Part shown: one piece after another, positions 59,368 to 64,000 of the stretch
How positions within the stretch are numbered: position 1 is the first letter of the stretch
Layout: each line of letters opens with the position of its first letter
NCBI GenBank assembly: GCA_944321445.1
Contig: CALULJ010000001.1
Location: 57,571 to 121,570, forward strand
Direction: 5' to 3'
Length of the DNA: 64,000 bases
DNA from: an uncultured Collinsella sp.
GTDB lineage: Bacteria > Actinomycetota > Coriobacteriia > Coriobacteriales > Coriobacteriaceae
Program-made: the position numbers and the translations under genes
Notes under the pieces: generated by a model
The model's database searches: none
What the model was told of the DNA's origin: nothing
The model's input: only the letters and a program-made list of their open reading frames with translations

Positions 59368-60828
59368 TTAAGCCCCCAGACCGGCAAAGTCGGTCTGCTC
59401 CTTGGGAAAGCGCACCGTGATGGTCGTGCCTTGCCCGAGTTCGCTTTCGACATGAATCTGCGCGTCGTGGAACACCGCGGCGTGCTTCACGATGGCCAGA
59501 CCGAGACCCGTGCCGCCGCGCGCCTTCGAGCGACTCTTGTCCACGCGATAGAAGCGCTCGAACACCTTGTCCTGCTCCTCCGGCGAAATGCCGATACCCG
59601 TGTCCTTTACGCAGATGAAGGGCGCGTCATCGTCGTCGATGCCGCAGCTCATGATTACCTGACCGTTGGGCTTGTTGTAGCGAATGGCGTTGCTTGCCAG
59701 GTTGTACACTAGCTCGTCGATGAGGCGCGGAACGCCCGTGACGATGGCCGGCTTCGGGCGAACGGACAACGTGACGTTGTTGGTGTCGGCAAGCGTCTCG
59801 AGCCGATGGTAGACGGTGTCGAGGGTGCGCGGCAGGTCAACCGGCTCGCGCGAGCCCAGCACGCTCTCGGAGATCTGCGCGTCGCCGCGCTCCGCCTCGT
59901 CGAGGCTCGACAGCGTGAGGATGTCGTTTACCAGCGACGTAAGGCGCCCGGCCTCCCTGTGGATGCGACGCGCAAACTCGCGCTGATCGGCCTCGTCGGA
60001 CACCATGCCGCTCGCGATGAGCTCGGCATAGCCCGAAATCGCGGTGAGCGGAGTTTTGAGTTCGTGCGTGATGTTGGCCGTGAACTCACGACGCATGCGG
60101 TCGTTGTCCGCAAGCACACGAACCTGCCGTTTGAGTTCCTGACGTTGGGTTTCGATGCGCTCCAGCATGGGAATCATCTCGGAATAGGCGTTTTCCACAT
60201 TGCGAACGGGATGGTCCAGATCGACGTCGAGCAGCGGCTCGATGATGGCGCGGGCCTCACGGCGCGCAGCGAGTGCAGACACCACGGCGCCCAAGACGCA
60301 CAGGCCCGCAAGCGGCAGCAGCATGCTCGCCAAGATGGAGAGGTAGCCCGCCTGCTCCTGCGCCAAACGCACGACGGTGCCGTCGTCCAGGCGCACGGCC
60401 TCGTAGAGCATGACCTCGCCCAAGGTTGAGCTTGCGCGCTCGGAGCTGCCGCGCCCGGTCTCGAGCGCCTGGGCGCCCGCGGGGCGGCTCAGGTGGTTGA
60501 CCATGCCGTCGGCGTCGGCCTCGGTGTCGTACAGCACGGTACCGTCGGAATCGATGAGCGTGATGCGCGTGTTTTGCTGCGAGAGGTTGTGGAGGATGAA
60601 CGTGTCGTCGGAGGTACAGTTGAGCGTCGCCGTGATGAAGTCGATCTGGTTTTCGAGCTCATCATGTGCCAGGCGGACGAGCTGGCCCTGCACATACGCG
60701 GTGCCCACAAGCGAAAACACCACGACGACGAGCATCGCGACCGAGAAGATGGTGCCGAATACGCGACGGGACAGCGAGCGACGGGTCACCGTGGTCGTAA
60801 GACGCCCGCCTTTCTGCGCGGCGCTCAC
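59368..60828 (-). CDS. Sensor histidine kinase, PhoR-like
   Basis: Membrane histidine kinase, 486 aa. Helix at about 23-45, an outside sensor domain to about 165, helix at 168-190, then dimerisation/HisKA with the phospho-His in FTANITHELKTPLTAISGY, and the HATPase region NLASNAIRYN, DTGIGI and GGTGLGLAIVKH. Its start overlaps the regulator stop by four bases. The next gene upstream is pstB, which supports phosphate sensing. Confidence 0.93.
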   Translation of the reverse strand: MSAAQKGGRLTTTVTRRSLSRRVFGTIFSVAMLVVVVFSLVGTAYVQGQLVRLAHDELENQIDFITATLNCTSDDTFILHNLSQQNTRITLIDSDGTVLYDTEADADGMVNHLSRPAGAQALETGRGSSERASSTLGEVMLYEAVRLDDGTVVRLAQEQAGYLSILASMLLPLAGLCVLGAVVSALAARREARAIIEPLLDVDLDHPVRNVENAYSEMIPMLERIETQRQELKRQVRVLADNDRMRREFTANITHELKTPLTAISGYAELIASGMVSDEADQREFARRIHREAGRLTSLVNDILTLSSLDEAERGDAQISESVLGSREPVDLPRTLDTVYHRLETLADTNNVTLSVRPKPAIVTGVPRLIDELVYNLASNAIRYNKPNGQVIMSCGIDDDDAPFICVKDTGIGISPEEQDKVFERFYRVDKSRSKARGGTGLGLAIVKHAAVFHDAQIHVESELGQGTTITVRFPKEQTDFAGLGA

Positions 60829-61505
60829 GCCTCTTGTCCGGCGAAGCGATAGCCCACGCCGCGGACCGTCTCGATGCTGCCTGCGTGCTCACCGAGCTTT
60901 TGGCGCAGCGTCTGCACGTGCACGTCGACCGTGCGCGAACCGCCGTCAAAGTCCCAGCCCCACACGCTTTGCAGCAGCGCCTCGCGAGAAAACACGATGC
61001 CCGGCTTGCGCATGAGGTACTCCAGCAGGTCGAATTCGCGCAGTGTGAGCTTGACCTCCTCGCCGTCGACCGTCACGCGGCGATGGCTGGGCGAAAGCAC
61101 GATGCCGTCAGCCGACAGCACGTCGCTTACCTGCTTGGACATGCCACCGCGACGCAGCAGGGCGCGGCAGCGACTCGTGAGCTCCATGAGCGAAAACGGC
61201 TTGGTGAGGTAGTCGTCCGCGCCGCCGTCGAGCGCAACAACCTTGTCGAGCTCGGTGTCTTTGGCGGTGAGCATCATAATGGGCACGGTCGCGGTCTCGG
61301 GCATGGCGCGCAGACGGCGCATGATCTCGAGCCCGTCGGTATCGGGAAGCATGATGTCGAGGAGCACGGCATCGGGCACGCGCCGGGCGACGGCGGCCTT
61401 GAACTCGCTGTCGCACGAGAACCCTTCCGCCTCGATGCCCTGCTGGCGCAGCGCGTAGAGCGTCAGGCCCCTGATGTTGTCGTCGTCCTCAACGTAGTAA
61501 ATCAT
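60825..61505 (-). CDS. OmpR/PhoB-family response regulator
   Basis: DNA-binding response regulator, 226 aa. Receiver domain with acidic pocket VEDDDN, phospho-Asp in LLDIMLPDTDG, Thr in MMLTAKD and Lys in YLTKPF; C-terminal winged helix with LTLREFDLLEYLM and SRTVDVHVQTLRQKLG. The ATG at 61505 is chosen; a TTG two codons earlier is possible. Between pstB and the kinase, in an apparent pstB-regulator-kinase operon. Confidence 0.93.
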   Translation of the reverse strand: MIYYVEDDDNIRGLTLYALRQQGIEAEGFSCDSEFKAAVARRVPDAVLLDIMLPDTDGLEIMRRLRAMPETATVPIMMLTAKDTELDKVVALDGGADDYLTKPFSLMELTSRCRALLRRGGMSKQVSDVLSADGIVLSPSHRRVTVDGEEVKLTLREFDLLEYLMRKPGIVFSREALLQSVWGWDFDGGSRTVDVHVQTLRQKLGEHAGSIETVRGVGYRFAGQEA

Positions 61506-61563
61506 CGTCAACCCCGATTATTGTGCCTCACTTACGCGTAATGATACACCGCCACAGCAGACA

Positions 61564-62436
61564 TCAGCCAAAACGGCCGGTGAGGTAGTCGGACGTGCGG
61601 CTGTCCTTGGGCGCGCTGAACAGCTCGGCCGTGGGCGCGTGCTCCACGAGTTCGCCCAGCAGGAAAAACGCGACCGAGTCGGAAATGCGCGATGCCTGCT
61701 GCATGTTGTGCGTGACCACGACGAGCGTGTACTCCTTCTTGAGCTCCATGGCGAGCTGCTCCACCTGCACGGTCGAGATGGGGTCGAGTGCACTCGTGGG
61801 CTCGTCCATAAGCAAGATCTTGGGCTTGACCGCGATGGCACGGGCGATGCACAGGCGCTGCTGCTGGCCGCCGGAAAGTCCCAGACCAGACTGCTTGAGC
61901 TTGTCTTTCACCTCGTCCCACAGCGCTGCGCGCGTGAGGGACTCCTCCACGATTTCTTCGAGCTCGGCGTGGTTTTTGATACCAAGACCGCGCGGACCAT
62001 ACGCCACGTTGTCGAAGATGCTCATGGGGAAGGGATTGGGGCGCTGGAAGACCATGCCGACCGTCTGGCGCAGACGCGTGACGTTGTAGTTTTGGTAGAT
62101 GTCCTCGCCGTCCAGGGTGATCTTGCCCTCGATGCGGCAGTCCTTCACCATGTCGTTCATGCGGTTGAGGCAGCGCAGCAGGGTTGACTTGCCGCAGCCC
62201 GACGGGCCGATGAACGAGGTCACCTGGCGGTCGCGCAGGTCGATGGACACGTCCTTGAGCGCGTGGTGGTCGCCGTAGTACAGGTCGAGGTGCTCGACGG
62301 ACATGCGCACCGGGCTGTCCTCAATCGATGCGGCCGGCGCGGGCATGGCGCCCATCTCGCGGTCGTGGGCCTCCTGGGCCGCCTTGGTCATGGCATCGGC
62401 AAGCGCAGACGTTGCGTTCTGCTCGGTATCGTTCAA
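61564..62436 (-). CDS. pstB: Phosphate ABC transporter ATP-binding protein
   Basis: PstB, 290 aa, energises phosphate import by PstSCA. A 45-residue extension precedes [20 protein letters not shown]. Walker [44 protein letters not shown], signature LSGGQQQR and Walker [17 protein letters not shown] are all PstB-typical. It starts with TTG at 62436 after AAGGAGG. Unusually no pstSCA genes adjoin: upstream is a 420-bp repeat-filled gap. Confidence 0.96.
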   Translation of the reverse strand: MNDTEQNATSALADAMTKAAQEAHDREMGAMPAPAASIEDSPVRMSVEHLDLYYGDHHALKDVSIDLRDRQVTSFIGPSGCGKSTLLRCLNRMNDMVKDCRIEGKITLDGEDIYQNYNVTRLRQTVGMVFQRPNPFPMSIFDNVAYGPRGLGIKNHAELEEIVEESLTRAALWDEVKDKLKQSGLGLSGGQQQRLCIARAIAVKPKILLMDEPTSALDPISTVQVEQLAMELKKEYTLVVVTHNMQQASRISDSVAFFLLGELVEHAPTAELFSAPKDSRTSDYLTGRFG

Positions 62437-62548
62437 GCTGCCGCCTCCTTAAGCAAGCTGTCATAGCTCGCTTCAGGATAGGCGCTGCATTTTATGCCGC
62501 AGAAAAGGTCATGTTAGGGAAATGTAAGCCGGATTTGGCTGCCCCCTG

Positions 62549-62633
62549 CGGGGACGGGGGTGCCAGAGGACACTTTGGCCTCTGTGGGGACGGGGGCAGG
62601 AGAGGACACTTTGGCCTCTTTTGGGACAGGCCT
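62549..62633. repeat. Dispersed GTCCCC/GAGAGGACA repeat (inverted)
   Basis: Minus-strand copy of the family described at 25936, with two modules and ending GGGACAGGCC. It lies upstream of pstB. Confidence 0.75.
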
Positions 62634-62660
62634 GCTGCGGATGAACGGGGTGTCCGGGAT

Positions 62661-62788
62661 GTTGTGAGCGCTTTTGGACAAACGTCGCCAGTCCTGTGCG
62701 CTTTCGGCCAACGTTTTTCGGGATTTCCCAGGATTCAGTTGGCCAAAAGCGCTCACAATAGAGCCCGATTGGCCAGAAGCGCACACAA
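62661..62788. repeat. Four-unit inverted repeat F
   Basis: Two units, TTGTGAGCGCTTTTGG (62662-62677) and TGTGCGCTTTCGGCCAA (62695-62711), are followed by two inverted units, TTGGCCAAAAGCGCTCACAA (62738-62757 approx.) and TTGGCCAGAAGCGCACACAA (62769-62788 approx.). Several alternative stems can form. Non-coding. Confidence 0.7.
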
Positions 62789-62804
62789 CGAATCGCGCCA
62801 ATGG

Positions 62805-62854
62805 GGGGCAGGCCACTTTTGGTCGACACGTGTCGACCAAAAGTGGCCTGCCCC
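62805..62854. repeat. Perfect 50-bp palindrome
   Basis: Arms of 25 bp (62805-62829 and 62830-62854) with no loop, centred on CAC|GTG within GTCGACACGTGTCGAC. Outside it CCAAT and ATTGG extend the symmetry with a two-base slip. It ends 7 bases before the histidine kinase stop and may be its terminator. Confidence 0.8.
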
Positions 62855-62860
62855 AATTGG

Positions 62861-64000
62861 TTATTGCTTTGCGGAAGGGAGGGTGATGGTGAAGACCGTG
62901 TGTTCGGGCGTGGACTCGCAAGCGATTTGGCCGCCGTGGGCGACGACGATCTCTTTGGCGATGGCGAGGCCCAGACCGGCACCGCCACGGTTGGTGGCGC
63001 GTGCGGCATCCAGGCGGTAGAACTTCTCGAAAATTACCTTTAGCTTGGGCGCAGGAATGGGATCACCCTGGTTCTCAAAACGAATGTGCACCGCACCGTC
63101 ATCCCCGGTAGCAGCGGAGATGCGGATGGTCGACCCCTCGTAGCTGTAGGCGATGGCGTTTTTCATCACGTTGTTGAACACGCGCGCCATCTTGTCGCCA
63201 TCCACAAGCACCGTCATGCCCACAGGCACGTCGATCTGCGCCTGTTTGCCCTGCTCAGCTAGGGTAGGATAAAACTCGTCGACCACCTGCGCGAGCATGA
63301 GGCTCAAGTCCACGTAGCCGCGTGTGAGCACGATATCGTGGAAATCGAAGCGCGTGATGTCAAAGAACTCCTCGATGAGCGCGTCCAGACGGTGCGCCTT
63401 GTCGAGCGCAACGCCCGTGAAACGTACGCGCTGCTCTTCAGGCAGGTCGGGGGCCTCGTGGAGCAGCGAAAGGTATCCCACCACACTGGCGAGGGGCGTC
63501 TTGAGGTCGTGCGCAAGGTAGGTGACCAGATCGTCTTTACGGCTCGATTCGTCGCGCAGAGCCTGCTCGGCGGCACGCTGCCGGTCGCGCACGCGGTTCA
63601 ACGCGCCCTCGACCTCGGCAAAGTCCGCATCGACCGTACCCCAATCGTCGGGATGCTCAATCAGGCGGGCGATCATGTGCTCCGCGACGGTATGGTCCGC
63701 GTCGAGCTCACCGCGCTCGTAGCCGTAATCGTAGAAGGCCCGGCCGATGAAAAACGCGCCGCACACGCTCACCGCAGCCAGAAAGCCGCAGAACATGAAG
63801 AGGTAATCGATACCGAAGGCGATGGGCCCCATGCTGTTGGCCACGATGTAGCCCAGCAGCACGATGGCGAGCCAGGGGACGCCGCCCAGCGTGATGACGT
63901 GACGCACGGCCGAAAACCGGTCGAGCAGGATATAGCCGGTGAACAGAACGACGAAAAACAGGATGAAGCTGTCGAGTCCCACAACCACGAAATCGAGGAT
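62861..64000 (-). CDS. VanS-like sensor histidine kinase, 5' end cut by window edge
   Basis: Histidine kinase of at least 375 residues. Two membrane helices (about 8-25 and 38-85 with a further pair) without a large outside domain, a short linker, phospho-His in YLAHDLKTPLASVVGYLSLL, and HATPase motifs NVMKNAIAYS, GDPIPAPKLKVIFEKFYR and GGAGLGLAIAKE. The pattern matches VanS-type kinases. A GTG at 63988 could be the start, but the frame is open to 64000, so the true start may lie outside. Its regulator is not in the window. Confidence 0.88.
   Translation of the reverse strand: MLDFVVVGLDSFILFFVVLFTGYILLDRFSAVRHVITLGGVPWLAIVLLGYIVANSMGPIAFGIDYLFMFCGFLAAVSVCGAFFIGRAFYDYGYERGELDADHTVAEHMIARLIEHPDDWGTVDADFAEVEGALNRVRDRQRAAEQALRDESSRKDDLVTYLAHDLKTPLASVVGYLSLLHEAPDLPEEQRVRFTGVALDKAHRLDALIEEFFDITRFDFHDIVLTRGYVDLSLMLAQVVDEFYPTLAEQGKQAQIDVPVGMTVLVDGDKMARVFNNVMKNAIAYSYEGSTIRISAATGDDGAVHIRFENQGDPIPAPKLKVIFEKFYRLDAARATNRGGAGLGLAIAKEIVVAHGGQIACESTPEHTVFTITLPSAKQ

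Overview
The window reads as a chromosome segment of a GC-rich anaerobic Actinobacteriota, most probably a gut Coriobacteriia close to Collinsella. That assignment is inference. It rests on codon use, GatCAB, fermentative genes (pyruvate formate-lyase with its activase, a many-part PTS, phospho-beta-glucosidases, LuxS), sortase-built pili, and many intergenic palindromic repeats. No rRNA, tRNA or CRISPR array was seen; the only recognised stable RNA is tmRNA.

Layout. 1-2.6 kb: rplM-rpsI, a patatin-like lipase and ssrA. 3-5 kb: two unknown genes and a 43-aa membrane peptide. 5.2-17.2 kb (minus strand): a sortase-pilus locus with a giant beta-helix adhesin, major pilin, class C sortase and collagen-like minor pilin. 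The adhesin reading frame holds an in-frame amber stop and a G9 tract. 17.6-21.2 kb: gatCAB. 21.2-23.6 kb: palindromic elements and an AAA ATPase bracketed by a 3'-end copy of ptsH. 23.6-33.5 kb: sugar PTS block with two HPr proteins, EIIA, HAD phosphatase, two GH1 enzymes, EIIBC, a LicT/BglG antiterminator and a divergent RpiR regulator. 33.5-35.9 kb: luxS and a nuclease-like orphan between two inverted repeat elements. 36-38.5 kb: moaA and a moaC-mobB fusion. 38.6-43.3 kb: pflA, an oxidoreductase, and a pyruvate formate-lyase whose glycyl-radical domain is a separate gene. 43.7-47 kb: DhaM-like protein, SPFH protein with a ribbon-helix-helix partner, and a YxeA-like protein. 47-50.8 kb: BceAB/YxdLM-type ABC exporter with two small membrane proteins. 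50.9-54.8 kb: Nudix-Vsr fusion and htpG. 55-56.8 kb: a second nuclease-like orphan between two direct copies of a 240-bp element. 56.9-59.1 kb: capsule tyrosine phosphatase, kinase and chain-length genes. 59.4-64 kb: phosphate two-component genes, pstB, and a VanS-like kinase cut by the window edge.

How the parts work together. The PTS block looks like one beta-glucoside system. EIIBC lacks an EIIA domain, which the separate EIIA can supply. LicT probably reads through its own leader. RpiR has a candidate two-part operator, repeated with near-identical spacing, upstream of both GH1 genes. PflA would activate the split PFL, and DhaM would draw phosphate from HPr.

The strongest candidates for something undescribed are: (1) two paralogous PD-(D/E)XK-like orphan genes, each bracketed by a matched pair of terminal-inverted-repeat elements of different families; (2) a ~105-nt element in three copies downstream of the two GH1 genes, with compensatory changes in at least three stems; (3) the split PFL; (4) the Nudix-Vsr fusion; (5) the doubly interrupted or switchable adhesin. 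All coordinates and pairings were read by eye; nothing was computed or searched.
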